Below the pieces are notes generated by a model. That model ran no database searches and was not told the DNA's origin. It saw only the letters and a list, made by a program, of their open reading frames with translations. The translations under genes were made by a program, and so were the position numbers. Below, piece by piece: positions 26,199 to 35,861 of a stretch of 64,000 nucleotides of DNA. This DNA is from ATZT02 sp964655115 (GTDB lineage Bacteria; Actinomycetota; Actinomycetes; S36-B12; UBA5976), in assembly GCA_964655115.1 (NCBI GenBank), contig CAZZKM010000002.1, positions 1 to 64,000 on the forward strand, in the 5' to 3' direction. The number at the start of each line of letters is the position of its first letter. Positions within the stretch are counted from its first letter, which is position 1.

Positions 26199-27071
26199 CT
26201 ATCTATGAGCCTTAAGTCGAGGTTGGCAATTTGGGCAAATTGTTGAACTTCTGTTGTTAGAAAACGCTTCTTTTTCCATTTTGAATTCACACCTGTAACA
26301 CCTTTCACCTACACGACCATAAGCCTTTAAATCGTTTTCGAAATAACCACTTTCACCATTGACGTCAATATAGAGATCATCAAAGGAAGTGCCACCTTTT
26401 TTTAGAGCTTTTTTCATGACTTTTTTAGCCGCTTGAAGTATTTCAATTATTTTTTCTTCACTTATATCTTCGCAAATATTTGCCCAATGCGTTTTTGCTT
26501 CCCATAATGCTTCATCAACATATATATTTCCGATACCAGAAACTAATTCTTGATTTAAAAGAGCTAGTTTAATACCTGTTTTTCTTCTTTTTATATTTGA
26601 AACTACTTCATTTAAATTAAAACTTTTTTCCAATAAATCAGGAGCGATATGAAAAGCAGATTCGGGTACTAATCTTTTATCTTTTGCTTCAACTAGTTCC
26701 TCTAAATTCATCCATCCGAAAGTTCTTTGATCACAAAAATGAAGAGATTTTTTGTAATTTTTAAAATCAATAACTACCCTGGCATGCTTACTTGGCTTTT
26801 CATTTTTATCAATTAAAAGCATTTGACCACTCATTCCCAGATGAGCACTTAGTGCAAGATTTCTACCCTTAATTTCTAACCAGAAAAATTTTCCTCTTCG
26901 CTCAACTGACTTGATAGTCATTCCAACTAAAGTATTTTCAAATGTTTTTATACTTTTAGAAAAATTTCTCAGTGCTCTTTTATTTCTTACTTTTGCTTGA
27001 CTTATGGTCTTATTGATTAAGAATTTTTCTAGACCTTTTCTAACAACTTCAACTTCTGGTAATTCAGGCAT
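26199..27071 (-). CDS. mutM: formamidopyrimidine-DNA glycosylase
   Basis: Base-excision repair enzyme removing 8-oxoguanine. Starts with MPELPEVE, where Pro2 is the catalytic nucleophile and Glu3 assists. The H2TH region contains QELVSGIGNIYVDEALW, and the C-terminal zinc finger has CYRC and CPNC. Length 290 is typical. It abuts rnc with no gap. Confidence 0.95.
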   Translation of the reverse strand: MPELPEVEVVRKGLEKFLINKTISQAKVRNKRALRNFSKSIKTFENTLVGMTIKSVERRGKFFWLEIKGRNLALSAHLGMSGQMLLIDKNEKPSKHARVVIDFKNYKKSLHFCDQRTFGWMNLEELVEAKDKRLVPESAFHIAPDLLEKSFNLNEVVSNIKRRKTGIKLALLNQELVSGIGNIYVDEALWEAKTHWANICEDISEEKIIEILQAAKKVMKKALKKGGTSFDDLYIDVNGESGYFENDLKAYGRVGERCYRCEFKMEKEAFSNNRSSTICPNCQPRLKAHR

Positions 27072-27746
27072 TTATTTTTGTTTTAAGTCTTGAAATGCTA
27101 ATGCTGCAGCTTTTTGTTCAGCTTCTTTTTTACTTTTTCCCAATCCGTGAGCAAAAACTAAGTCACCAACTTTAACTTTGGCGCTAAAACTTTTATCGTG
27201 ATCAGGGCCTGATTGTTCAATTAAATATTCAATAGAGCCTAAATTTTTACTTGCCACAAGTTCAGTCAAACTTGTTTTCCAATCAAGTGCTTCACCAAGT
27301 TCAGCACTTGCAGCAATTATGGGAGCAAATAATTGCAAAATAACTTCACTTGATTTTTCAATTCCGTGTTCTACATAAATTGCACCAATTATTGCCTCTA
27401 GTGCATCTGCCAAAATACTTGATTTATCTTTTCCTCCAGTTGCTTCTTCACCTTTGCCTAAAAGAAGAAATTCTCCCAGTCCAAGAGTTCTTGCCACATC
27501 CGCTAAAGCTTTGGCATTCACAACTGCTGCTCTTAATTTAGCTAGTTGACCCTCTTCAGCATCTGGATTTTTTCTATAGAGTTCATCTGTAACAACTAAA
27601 CCTAAAACTGAATCACCTAAAAACTCTAAACGTTCATTAGTAGGGATTCCGCCATTTTCATAAGAAAAAGAACGATGAGTAATTGCTTGTTTTAATAATT
27701 TTTCTGAAACTTCAACGCCTAAGCGCGTAACTAATTCGCGCATCAC
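27072..27746 (-). CDS. rnc: ribonuclease III
   Basis: Cuts double-stranded RNA, notably rRNA precursors. RNase III signature NERLEFLGDSVLG near residue 38, catalytic DALEAIIGAIY, and a C-terminal dsRNA-binding domain ending KKEAEQKAAALAFQDL. It follows rpmF in the usual actinobacterial arrangement. Confidence 0.95.
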   Translation of the reverse strand: MMRELVTRLGVEVSEKLLKQAITHRSFSYENGGIPTNERLEFLGDSVLGLVVTDELYRKNPDAEEGQLAKLRAAVVNAKALADVARTLGLGEFLLLGKGEEATGGKDKSSILADALEAIIGAIYVEHGIEKSSEVILQLFAPIIAASAELGEALDWKTSLTELVASKNLGSIEYLIEQSGPDHDKSFSAKVKVGDLVFAHGLGKSKKEAEQKAAALAFQDLKQK

Positions 27747-27757
27747 AACTTACTTAT

Positions 27758-27931
27758 TTATGGATTTGTAACTTGACGTTTTGCATATGTTCCACAGTTT
27801 GGACAAGCTCTGTGTGGAACTTTTTCAGTTCTGCAACGATCACATAAAACTAAAGTTGGAGCAGTTGCTTTCCATTGAGAACGGCGATGACGAGTATTCG
27901 CACGAGACATTTTTCGCTTTGGTACTGGCAC
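27758..27931 (-). CDS. rpmF: 50S ribosomal protein L32
   Basis: A 57-residue protein read from a GTG at 27931: PVPKRKMSRANTRHRRSQW, then LCDRC and CPNC forming a zinc-binding site, ending QVTNP. An internal ATG at the Met of KRKMSR would truncate the conserved N-terminus, so the GTG is preferred. It lies 6 bp after the DUF177 gene and just before rnc, the standard block. Confidence 0.93.
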   Translation of the reverse strand: MPVPKRKMSRANTRHRRSQWKATAPTLVLCDRCRTEKVPHRACPNCGTYAKRQVTNP

Positions 27932-27937
27932 TTTGGT

Positions 27938-28477
27938 TTACATCTCTTTCTTTAACTGCGACAGTATTGACCATCGCGGATCTATTATTTCATGCTTGTG
28001 TTCTGGATTCTCATCGAGACGAATTCCACACTGGGCACAAAGTCCAAGACAATCATCTTTGCAAAGAGGTCGTGTTGGTAATTCAAGTACCACCGCATCT
28101 ATGAGGGCCGGCTCAAGATTTAGCAAATCACCTTGCAATTGTCTAACCTCATCTTCTTCATTTTCATTTAATTCTTTATCTTCATAAAGATAAAGCTCCG
28201 TAATGTATGGACTAATTTCGAAATGGATTGGGTCTAAACACCTTGAACATTCTGCTTCGAATTCTAAATTTATATTTCCGGTAACTAAAACACCTTCCAC
28301 AACAGATTCTAAAAATAAGTCAAGTTCTACTTCATGTTCTTTTTCAATTACCACAGGACCATTGCTCAAAGAATTTGGTAATTTAACTTTTAAATTTATT
28401 TTCTTTGATTCACCAGCTCTTCTAGGTAATTCGTGCACATCAAGAACTAGTGGATCTCTTGGATCCAATTTCTTCAT
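27938..28477 (-). CDS. DUF177 (YceD) family protein
   Basis: 179 residues with the DUF177 cysteine pattern: CSRCL near 75 and CKDDCLGLCAQCG near 142. This family is almost always beside rpmF, as here, and is linked to 23S rRNA or L32 metabolism; the mechanism is not established. Possibly binds zinc through the C-terminal cysteines. Confidence 0.9.
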   Translation of the reverse strand: MKKLDPRDPLVLDVHELPRRAGESKKINLKVKLPNSLSNGPVVIEKEHEVELDLFLESVVEGVLVTGNINLEFEAECSRCLDPIHFEISPYITELYLYEDKELNENEEDEVRQLQGDLLNLEPALIDAVVLELPTRPLCKDDCLGLCAQCGIRLDENPEHKHEIIDPRWSILSQLKKEM

Positions 28478-28480
28478 TCT

Positions 28481-28945
28481 TTATCTCAAATCTTGGGGAT
28501 AATTGCTACTTATTTTTTCTCTTCCCCGTCTTACAACTTGAATTGTTTTTTGCAATGATGCTTCAAAATTTGCAAGTCGAGCATCAATATATTGATCAGT
28601 TTCTAATCTCATTTTTGATAATTCTTCATCTACTTGTTTCAAAATATCTTGTGCTCGTAAATTTGCTTCCTGCACAATTTCAGTTTGAGAAATGAGTCTA
28701 TTTGCTTCATGCTTTGCCTCATCAATAATGGCTTGTCCTGCTAATCTGCCCTCATTCATTACTGCTTCTTTGTTTTCTAATAAATGTTGAGCATGCAAAA
28801 TATCTGGTGGCAGTTTTGCTTTTAATTCATTCAAAAGATTAGTCATTTCTTGTCTATTAACTAAAGCACCGTCTCGAGATAATGGCACAGAACGAGCTTC
28901 TTGAATTTCGTTCAAAATTCTTTCAATTATTTCTAAGGATTCCAT
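28481..28945 (-). CDS. SepIVA-like DivIVA-type coiled-coil protein
   Basis: 154 residues, mostly charged helix with heptad-like spacing from about residue 40 to 135 (QAIIDEAKHEANRLISQTE and similar). In mycobacteria the essential division and polar-growth protein SepIVA lies next to the DUF177-rpmF-rnc block. Position and composition match, so I infer that role; sequence similarity itself could not be tested. It begins directly after coaD. Confidence 0.7.
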   Translation of the reverse strand: MESLEIIERILNEIQEARSVPLSRDGALVNRQEMTNLLNELKAKLPPDILHAQHLLENKEAVMNEGRLAGQAIIDEAKHEANRLISQTEIVQEANLRAQDILKQVDEELSKMRLETDQYIDARLANFEASLQKTIQVVRRGREKISSNYPQDLR

Positions 28946-29422
28946 TTACTTTTTATACTTCTTTCTTAATTCTTCTTGTACTTTTTGAGGAACTAAATTA
29001 GCAATATCTCCTCCATGTCTTGCTACCTCTCGGACCAGACTTGAGGAAAGGAATGAATATAAAGGATTGGTTGCTACAAAAAGTGTTTCAATTTCGCCTA
29101 ATTGGTAGTTCATTTGTGACATCTGTAATTCATAATCAAAATCACTGACTGCGCGTAGTCCTTTAACAATGGCGGTGACTCCATTATCTTTACAAAAATC
29201 AACTAAAAGCCCATCAAAAGTAGCAACTGTGACGTTGTTCAAATGTTTAACAGAATCCTTGATTAATTCAACTCTTTCTTCAATTGAAAACAAACCATTC
29301 TTTGAATGATTGACCAATACCGCCACCACGACTTCTTGTGCTAAATCTGCAGCTCTTTTAAAAACGTCTATGTGACCATTGGTTACCGGATCAAATGATC
29401 CTGGGCAAACTACTTTTTGCAT
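28946..29422 (-). CDS. coaD: phosphopantetheine adenylyltransferase
   Basis: Coenzyme A synthesis step four. The nucleotidyltransferase motif CPGSFDPVTNGH begins at residue 5 when the protein starts MQKVV; I therefore use the ATG at 29422 and not the one 15 bp upstream. YSFLSSSLVREVARHGGD is the second family motif. It overlaps the rsmD 3' end by 13 bp. Confidence 0.94.
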   Translation of the reverse strand: MQKVVCPGSFDPVTNGHIDVFKRAADLAQEVVVAVLVNHSKNGLFSIEERVELIKDSVKHLNNVTVATFDGLLVDFCKDNGVTAIVKGLRAVSDFDYELQMSQMNYQLGEIETLFVATNPLYSFLSSSLVREVARHGGDIANLVPQKVQEELRKKYKK

Positions 29423-29979
29423 ACTTGACCGTACCAAACTGTTGTGTCGCCATAAGATTTATCTCTCAAACTTTCGAAGCCATCTGGCCAAACAAACTCT
29501 TTTATGGCTTTACTAGTTTCAACCACCAAGATGGCATCGGCAGAAAACCAAGAATTTTTTAAACCTAGATTTAAGACTTTTGAAATATCGCTTAAAGAAT
29601 AGTCATATGGTGGATCCATAAAAATTAAATGAAATGGTGCATGAAATTTATGTGCCGGTGGTGTATTTAATAGTGTTTCAACTTTAACTTCGCTTACATT
29701 TGCTTCAATATTTAAATCTTTTAAATTTGAAGAAATTATCTGGCATGCCGATTTATTGGAATCAACAAATAAAGCATTTTTTGCCCCCCGTGATATTGCT
29801 TCAATTCCCAAAGCACCACTTCCTGCATAAAGATCTAAAACATTTAATTCTTCAATAGCGTCAAGTGAAACTAAGGATGAAAAAATTGCTTCTCTAACTC
29901 GATCAAGAGTTGGCCTTGTTCCTGATTCAGGAACTTTAATTCGTCTGCCTCGATATTCTCCGGCAATAATTCTGGTCAT
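29410..29979 (-). CDS. rsmD: 16S rRNA (guanine966-N2)-methyltransferase
   Basis: 189 residues. SAM-binding motif VLDLYAGSGALGIEAISRGA and catalytic DPPYDY (in IFMDPPYDYS) are clear. It lies between recG and coaD, the conserved order recG-rsmD-coaD. Start is immediately after recG. Confidence 0.94.
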   Translation of the reverse strand: MTRIIAGEYRGRRIKVPESGTRPTLDRVREAIFSSLVSLDAIEELNVLDLYAGSGALGIEAISRGAKNALFVDSNKSACQIISSNLKDLNIEANVSEVKVETLLNTPPAHKFHAPFHLIFMDPPYDYSLSDISKVLNLGLKNSWFSADAILVVETSKAIKEFVWPDGFESLRDKSYGDTTVWYGQVCKK

Positions 29980-32184
29980 TTAATTTTTCTCCAAAAACTC
30001 TGTTTCTGCTTCTTTTTCAATATCTAATACTGCTTTTTGCAGAGCAGGAGCGTTATTTAAAGTCATATCTTGTTCAATTAACTTTTTACAAGCATCTCTT
30101 GCCTTTTCAACAATTTCTATATCTTTTACAACTTGGAGAAGTTTTAAAGAAGATTTTTTACCAGATTGCCTTGAGCCTAAGACATTTCCTTCTCTTCTAA
30201 TTTCTAAATCTAATTGAGATAATTCAAAGCCATTTGTTGTTGCAGCAACTGCTGTTAAACGATCGCGAGCAAGAGAATCTTCTGGACTTTCAGTTACAAA
30301 AATACATAAGCCAGGATTATTTCCTCTACCAATTCTTCCTCTTAATTGATGAAGTTGACTTACTCCAAATCGATCAGCATCAAGAATTATCATCATCGTG
30401 GCATTAGGAACATCCACACCTACTTCAATTACTGTGGTTGAAACTAAAACGTCAAGTCCATCTTTACTTGTTGGACCTAAGTTAAAACGTCTCATGATGT
30501 CATCTTTTTCTTCACTTGACATGCGTCCATGCAATATTCCAACTTTGACATCTTTTAATGGACCACCACTTAACATCGGAGCAACTTCTAAAACTGCTAA
30601 AGGTGGACGTTTTTCATCTTCACTATTTATATTTGTGTCTTCTTCTCCAACTTCACCACCAATTCTTGGACAAACTATGTAAACCTGATGACCTTTCTTA
30701 ACTTCTTCGACTGCTCTTTGCCACGCTCTTTCTAAATGTGTTGGTTTTTCTAATGAATAAACCACATGAGTTGTGATTGGACTTCTGCCTTTTGGTAATT
30801 CTTCTAATGAACAAATATCTAAATCACCAAATACAGTCATGGCAACAGTTCTTGGAATTGGAGTTGCAGTCATTACTAATACGTGTGGTCTTTTATCTCC
30901 AGGAGATTTTTGCGCTAAAGCTGCACGTTGTTCCACTCCAAAGCGGTGTTGTTCATCAACTACGACAAGAGCTAAATCTTTAAATGAAACTCCTTCTTGA
31001 ATTAATGCATGAGTTCCTACCACAATTCCTGCATCACCATTTTTTACACTTGCCAAAACTTGATTTCTATTTGCTCCCGTAACCGAACCTGTAAGTAATT
31101 CAACTTTGGTTCCCTCTTGATTACCACCTAATTCACCTTTTGTTGCTAAATCTCCCAGTAATTTTTTTATTGTTCGAAAATGTTGTCCAGCTAAAACCTC
31201 AGTAGGAGCAAGTAACGCAGTTTGGCCTCCTGCATCAACTGCGGCAAGCATGGCTCTTAATGCCACAATTGTTTTTCCACTTCCCACATCTCCTTGCAAT
31301 AAACGATGCATGGGGTGAGTTTGGTTAATTTCTTTAAAAAGTAATTCCCCAATTTCAATTTGACCTTGAGTTAATTCAAAGGGAAGTTTTGCATCAAATT
31401 TATCTAAGATTCCATCTTTTTTAGCTTTTCGAGCAGTTGCAGGAAGTAGTGATTCTTTTGCTTTTCTTTGCATTAATACTGTTTGCAAAACAAAAGCCTC
31501 ATCAAATTTTAACCTTTCTAATGCTTTTGAAACTTGATCCAAAGTTTCAGGTTCATGAATTGAATAAATTGCCTCTTTAAAAGAAATTAAATCTAATTCA
31601 TCTTGAATATCTTGTGGTACTACATCATCTTCTGGTTTTAATTCAAGTTGATTAAGGACAAATTTGATTGCTTTACTAGTTCTCCAACTGGGCACATTAG
31701 CACTTGCTGGATACACCGGAATTAAAGCTTTTGCAAACATCTCAATCACATCAGGATCTGTTTCTTCACCTTGTTGAGCTGTCAAAATATATTCAGGATG
31801 AATTAATTGTTTTCGTCCTTTATACTCTTGAACTTTTCCAGCAAATAATCCTTGAACACCTTGGATTAATCTTTTTTTATGCATACTGGCCATCGCAAAA
31901 AAAGCTAAATCAATAGTTCTTCGACCATCTGTTACTACTACTTCTAATCTGGTAGTTCTTTTGCCTTTCATAGGAACTTCTTTAACACTTGCAATTTCTG
32001 CTAAAACTGTGGCATGTTCACCAATTTTTAAAGATTTTAAATCTGTTAATTCACCACGTTTGGCATATTTTCTTGGATAGTGACGAACCAAATCTTCCAC
32101 AGTTTCATAACCAAATGCTGTGGACAAAAGTTTTGCTGATTTTCCGCCCATGACATCAACCAGCGAGGTTTTTAGTGAGACCAT
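29980..32184 (-). CDS. recG: ATP-dependent DNA helicase RecG
   Basis: Remodels stalled replication forks and branched DNA. 734 residues: N-terminal wedge domain, then helicase motifs I GDVGSGKTIVAL, II VVDEQHRFG, III MTATPIPRT, and VI QLHQLRGRIGRG. It starts the recG-rsmD-coaD-sepIVA-DUF177-rpmF-rnc-mutM-smc-ftsY series and is divergent from rpmB. Confidence 0.96.
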   Translation of the reverse strand: MVSLKTSLVDVMGGKSAKLLSTAFGYETVEDLVRHYPRKYAKRGELTDLKSLKIGEHATVLAEIASVKEVPMKGKRTTRLEVVVTDGRRTIDLAFFAMASMHKKRLIQGVQGLFAGKVQEYKGRKQLIHPEYILTAQQGEETDPDVIEMFAKALIPVYPASANVPSWRTSKAIKFVLNQLELKPEDDVVPQDIQDELDLISFKEAIYSIHEPETLDQVSKALERLKFDEAFVLQTVLMQRKAKESLLPATARKAKKDGILDKFDAKLPFELTQGQIEIGELLFKEINQTHPMHRLLQGDVGSGKTIVALRAMLAAVDAGGQTALLAPTEVLAGQHFRTIKKLLGDLATKGELGGNQEGTKVELLTGSVTGANRNQVLASVKNGDAGIVVGTHALIQEGVSFKDLALVVVDEQHRFGVEQRAALAQKSPGDKRPHVLVMTATPIPRTVAMTVFGDLDICSLEELPKGRSPITTHVVYSLEKPTHLERAWQRAVEEVKKGHQVYIVCPRIGGEVGEEDTNINSEDEKRPPLAVLEVAPMLSGGPLKDVKVGILHGRMSSEEKDDIMRRFNLGPTSKDGLDVLVSTTVIEVGVDVPNATMMIILDADRFGVSQLHQLRGRIGRGNNPGLCIFVTESPEDSLARDRLTAVAATTNGFELSQLDLEIRREGNVLGSRQSGKKSSLKLLQVVKDIEIVEKARDACKKLIEQDMTLNNAPALQKAVLDIEKEAETEFLEKN

Positions 32185-32306
32185 TGTTAGTTCTTAGCCT
32201 AGAGTCAGTGGGTGGATTCTAGGTGCATTCAATGCCTTAGATAGGCTTTTTCAAGGTTAAATAAATAGTAAGAAAATAATTAATTTTTAAGGAGTGAAAA
32301 AAACTA

Positions 32307-32492
32307 GTGGCTGCTAAATGTGATATCTGTGGCAAAGGCCCAGGTTTTGGTCATAAAGTTTCACACTCAAACATCAAAACTAAAAGACGTTTTAATCCAA
32401 ACATTCAAAGAGTAAAAGCTTTAATCAAAGGCACTCCTAAACACGTTAATGTTTGTACTTCTTGCCTTCGCGCAGGAAAAGTAACTCGTTAA
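32307..32492 (+). CDS. rpmB: 50S ribosomal protein L28
   Basis: 61 residues starting at GTG, with AAGGAG at 32290-32295 upstream. Cysteines CDIC and CTSC form a zinc-binding pair, the C+ form. Stand-alone gene, divergent from recG and ending directly against thiL on the other strand. Confidence 0.95.
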   Translation: MAAKCDICGKGPGFGHKVSHSNIKTKRRFNPNIQRVKALIKGTPKHVNVCTSCLRAGKVTR

Positions 32493-33455
32493 TTAATACT
32501 TAAAATGATCATGGCCTTTAGGGCCTAAAAAGTGTTTGCCATCAATTGTTACTTCTGGTTTTCCTTCAAAAACTTCTCCAATAACTTTAAATCCATCTGG
32601 AATTTGTCTTGACCTTGGCAAAGTTGCCACAAACGCATGATCATCTCCCCCGGTCATAACCCAAATCATGGGATCAACATTTAAAGCAGCTGCAACATCA
32701 AGTATTTCTTGTTCAGGAATTAAGGCAGTTGTTTTTAAATCAATATGAACTTCTGATGCTTTTGCTATGTGACCTAAATCTTGCATCAAACCATCAGAAA
32801 CATCAATCATTGATGAAACAAAATCTTTAGCAATCATTCCTGCGAAGTAGTTAACTTTTGGTCGTCGATGTGCATCACAAACTACTTTTGGAGATTTAAA
32901 TCCTTTTCTTAATGCGTTTAAACCTGCTTCGGCCCAACCAAGTCGTCCTGCCATGATTACTAAATTTCCAGATTGCGCTCCACTTCTTTTTAGTGGTGCT
33001 TGCGATAATCCTGAATCATTAATGTTTCCAAGGGCAGTAATTGATATAACTAATTTTTCTGATTTAGTGGTGTCGCCACCAACTACTGCAGCATTAACTA
33101 ACGCAGCTTCTTCACAAATTCCATCTACTAATTCAAGTAACCAATTAACTTTTGTGTGAGCTGGAATTGCTAAACCAATTAATAAAGCAGTTGGAGTAGC
33201 ACCTGTTGCAATTAAATCTGCCAAGTTAGCAGCACTTGCTCTATGGCCAATATCTCTGGCACTTGACCATTCTGTTTTGAAATGCATACCTTCAACCAAC
33301 ATGTCTGTTGAAGCAACAACTTGATTGTTATCTAAACGAACAATTGCGGCATCATCGCCTAAACCCAAAATCACTTGAGAGGCAGGTGCAAGACGAGATT
33401 TAAGTAATTCAACAAAGCCAAATTCGCCTAATTCGCCAATTGTTTCATCACTCAT
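32493..33455 (-). CDS. thiL: thiamine-monophosphate kinase
   Basis: Last step of thiamine diphosphate synthesis. 320 residues, AIR-synthase fold: GLGDDAAIV, STDMLVEGMHF, GDTTKSEKLVIS, SSMIDVSDGLMQDLGHIA and TGGDDHAF are the ATP and substrate motifs. Convergent with rpmB, divergent from the Lrp-domain gene. No TPP riboswitch was noticed upstream. Confidence 0.94.
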   Translation of the reverse strand: MSDETIGELGEFGFVELLKSRLAPASQVILGLGDDAAIVRLDNNQVVASTDMLVEGMHFKTEWSSARDIGHRASAANLADLIATGATPTALLIGLAIPAHTKVNWLLELVDGICEEAALVNAAVVGGDTTKSEKLVISITALGNINDSGLSQAPLKRSGAQSGNLVIMAGRLGWAEAGLNALRKGFKSPKVVCDAHRRPKVNYFAGMIAKDFVSSMIDVSDGLMQDLGHIAKASEVHIDLKTTALIPEQEILDVAAALNVDPMIWVMTGGDDHAFVATLPRSRQIPDGFKVIGEVFEGKPEVTIDGKHFLGPKGHDHFKY

Positions 33456-33530
33456 CTAGATTCACCTCTTTTCAATTATCCAACTTAAATGTATGTTAAG
33501 TCCTTAAACACCTGAAAGAAAGTTGCACAT

Positions 33531-33767
33531 ATGAGCGTACAAGCCTACATTCTTGTCCAAACTGATGTTGGAAAATCTAACGAAGTAGCAAAAGCAATAA
33601 ATGAAATCCAAGGTGTCATGAATGCCGAACATGTAACAGGTCCATATGACGTAATTGTTCGAGCAGAAGCAAAGGACATGGATCAGTTAGCAAAAGTTGT
33701 CTTGACAAAAGTGCAAACTGTTAAAGGTATTACTAGAACCCTTACTTGTCCAATAGTTAACTTGTAG
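33531..33767 (+). CDS. stand-alone Lrp/AsnC ligand-binding (RAM) domain protein
   Basis: 78 residues consisting only of the RAM effector domain (AYILVQTDVGKSNEVAKAI, GPYDVIVRAEAKD) with no DNA-binding helix-turn-helix. Such short proteins are common beside thiL in actinobacteria. It may sense an amino acid and partner a full-length regulator; function is not known. Confidence 0.88.
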   Translation: MSVQAYILVQTDVGKSNEVAKAINEIQGVMNAEHVTGPYDVIVRAEAKDMDQLAKVVLTKVQTVKGITRTLTCPIVNL

Positions 33768-33770
33768 AAA

Positions 33771-34850
33771 TTAATGAAGACCTAGTGGTCTTTCTAATGC
33801 TTCATTGATTAAGTAATCAATAAGATCGGCATACTTTAATCCTGTTACTTCCCACATTCTGGGAAACATTGATATTGAAGTAAATCCAGGCATGGTATTT
33901 ATTTCATTTACTAAAACTTGCTCATCTTTGGTAATGAAGAAATCAACTCTTGCTAAACCTTCACAATTTAGTAAGTCAAAAACTCTGGTGGCAAGCATTT
34001 GCACTTGATCTTGAAGTTTTTTATCTAATTTTGCCGGCACTATTAGTTCTGCTGAATCATCCAAATACTTTGCTTCAAAGTCATAAAATTCGTGATCTTT
34101 TTTGACAATTATTTCAGCAGGCAGACTTGCTCTAGCCGCCTTTTTACCTTCCCCGCTTATTACTGAGCATTCAATCTCTCGAGCATTTTCAATACTTTTT
34201 TCCACGATTACTCTTTTGTCAAACTTTCTTGCTTCTTCAATTGCTTCTTCAAGTTTTGAAAATTCTTTTACTTTAGTTATTCCAACAGAGCTGCCAGCCC
34301 GAGCTGGTTTAACAAAAACAGGAAAACCCATTTCTTTTATTTGATCTAGGACTTTACTTTTATTTGTCTTCCATGAAATATCAAGAATTGAAACAAAATC
34401 CCCCACTGGAAATTCTGTAATTTTTAATAATGCTTTAGTTGAAACTTTATCCATACCAATTGCACTGGCTAAAACACCTGCGCCCACAAACGCAATTGCA
34501 TGCATATCAATTAAGCCCTGAATAGTTCCATCCTCACCATAAGGACCATGAAGAACTGGAAAAATTACATCTAGTGAGATTAACTCTTCTGGCGGAAATT
34601 TAGAAACTTTCACAATTTTGTTGTCTTTTAAACCACTAGAAGTAACTTCGGGTAAATCTTTTTTTTCTAACTTTAAAAAGGGACTTTTATCTTCAAAAAT
34701 TACCCATTGATTATCTTTTGTTAATCCAATTGGAATTACTTCATATTTATTTCTATCAATTACATTAATTATGGAATTTGCTGATATGCAAGAAATTTCG
34801 TGTTCAGAAGATCGACCTCCAAATAAAACACCGACTCTAATTTTTTCCAT
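33771..34850 (-). CDS. ddl: D-alanine--D-alanine ligase
   Basis: Makes the D-Ala-D-Ala end of peptidoglycan precursors. 359 residues, ATP-grasp: LFGGRSSEHEIS near the start, PVLHGPYGEDGTIQGL, the ATP site PVFVKPARAGSSVGITKV, and LVNEINTMPGFTSISMFP. Downstream of gpsA by 9 bp, the usual actinobacterial gpsA-ddl pair. Confidence 0.95.
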   Translation of the reverse strand: MEKIRVGVLFGGRSSEHEISCISANSIINVIDRNKYEVIPIGLTKDNQWVIFEDKSPFLKLEKKDLPEVTSSGLKDNKIVKVSKFPPEELISLDVIFPVLHGPYGEDGTIQGLIDMHAIAFVGAGVLASAIGMDKVSTKALLKITEFPVGDFVSILDISWKTNKSKVLDQIKEMGFPVFVKPARAGSSVGITKVKEFSKLEEAIEEARKFDKRVIVEKSIENAREIECSVISGEGKKAARASLPAEIIVKKDHEFYDFEAKYLDDSAELIVPAKLDKKLQDQVQMLATRVFDLLNCEGLARVDFFITKDEQVLVNEINTMPGFTSISMFPRMWEVTGLKYADLIDYLINEALERPLGLH

Positions 34851-34859
34851 GTTGAAAGT

Positions 34860-35861
34860 CTATTCGTGTTCGGCTGTGATTGGTTGTTCAAGTAATGCAG
34901 TCATAACTTCATGAGCATCATCACCATCTCTGATAACTCTTAATACTTGAGCAGCAATTGGCATATCCAAGTTAAATTTCGCAGCAATAGCTAAAAGTGG
35001 CGCCAAACTTTTTGATCCTTCCACAGTTCCATGCGCTTTTTCTTGCGCTTCTTCAATCGTTGCTCCATGACCGAGTGCTTCACCAAAAGTTCTATTTCTA
35101 GATAACGGAGATTGACTGGTTGCAATTAAATCTCCAATTCCTGCTAAACCTAAAAATGTTTCAGTTTTTGCCCCTAATGCAACACCAAGTCTTGTCATTT
35201 CCGCTAAACCTCTGGTGATTAAAGCCGATTGAGTATTTTCACCAAGTCCAAGTCCTACTGCTATTCCGTTTGCAATTGCAACAACATTTTTAATAGCTCC
35301 TGCTAATTCAGTTCCAATAACATCTGTTGTCCAAAAAACTCTGAAATAATTTGTTGCAAGTGCATTTGCGATATCTGCTGCCACATCTTCATCAGCGCAA
35401 GCAACCGTTGATGCTGTGGGTTGTCTATGAATTATTTCGCCAGCTAAATTTGGACCACTAAGTGCTGCAACTCTATTTTCAGAACAACCAAAAACATCCA
35501 TCATCACTTCTGTAATTCTCATCTTTGTTGAATTTTCAATACCTTTTATTAAAGAAACAAAAACGGCAGTTGGCGAAACATATTTTTTCCAACTTTCTAA
35601 GTTTTGTCTTAAAGATTGAGCAGGCAAGGCAAAGAAAACTAATTCTTTATCTTTCAATACTTCTTCTGCACTTGAACTTGCTTTGATGCGAGAAGACAGT
35701 TTTACATTTGGATGAAACTTAGAATTATGCCTATTGTCATTTATATCTTGAACAACTTTTTCATCTCTAGCCCATAAATAAACTTCATTCCCAGCATCAG
35801 CTAAAACTTGAGCACAAGCAGTCGCCCAAGCTCCTCCACCCATAACTGCAACTTGTCTCAT
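34860..35861 (-). CDS. gpsA: glycerol-3-phosphate dehydrogenase [NAD(P)+]
   Basis: Reduces DHAP to sn-glycerol 3-phosphate for phospholipids. Nucleotide-binding GGGAWATACAQVLADAG at the N-terminus, LIKGIE, catalytic-region IKNVVAIANGIAVGLGLGENTQ, and GLAGIGDLIATSQSPLSRNR. I start at 35861, where the ATG overlaps the plsC stop (ATGA); an in-frame ATG 18 bp upstream is less likely. Confidence 0.95.
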   Translation of the reverse strand: MRQVAVMGGGAWATACAQVLADAGNEVYLWARDEKVVQDINDNRHNSKFHPNVKLSSRIKASSSAEEVLKDKELVFFALPAQSLRQNLESWKKYVSPTAVFVSLIKGIENSTKMRITEVMMDVFGCSENRVAALSGPNLAGEIIHRQPTASTVACADEDVAADIANALATNYFRVFWTTDVIGTELAGAIKNVVAIANGIAVGLGLGENTQSALITRGLAEMTRLGVALGAKTETFLGLAGIGDLIATSQSPLSRNRTFGEALGHGATIEEAQEKAHGTVEGSKSLAPLLAIAAKFNLDMPIAAQVLRVIRDGDDAHEVMTALLEQPITAEHE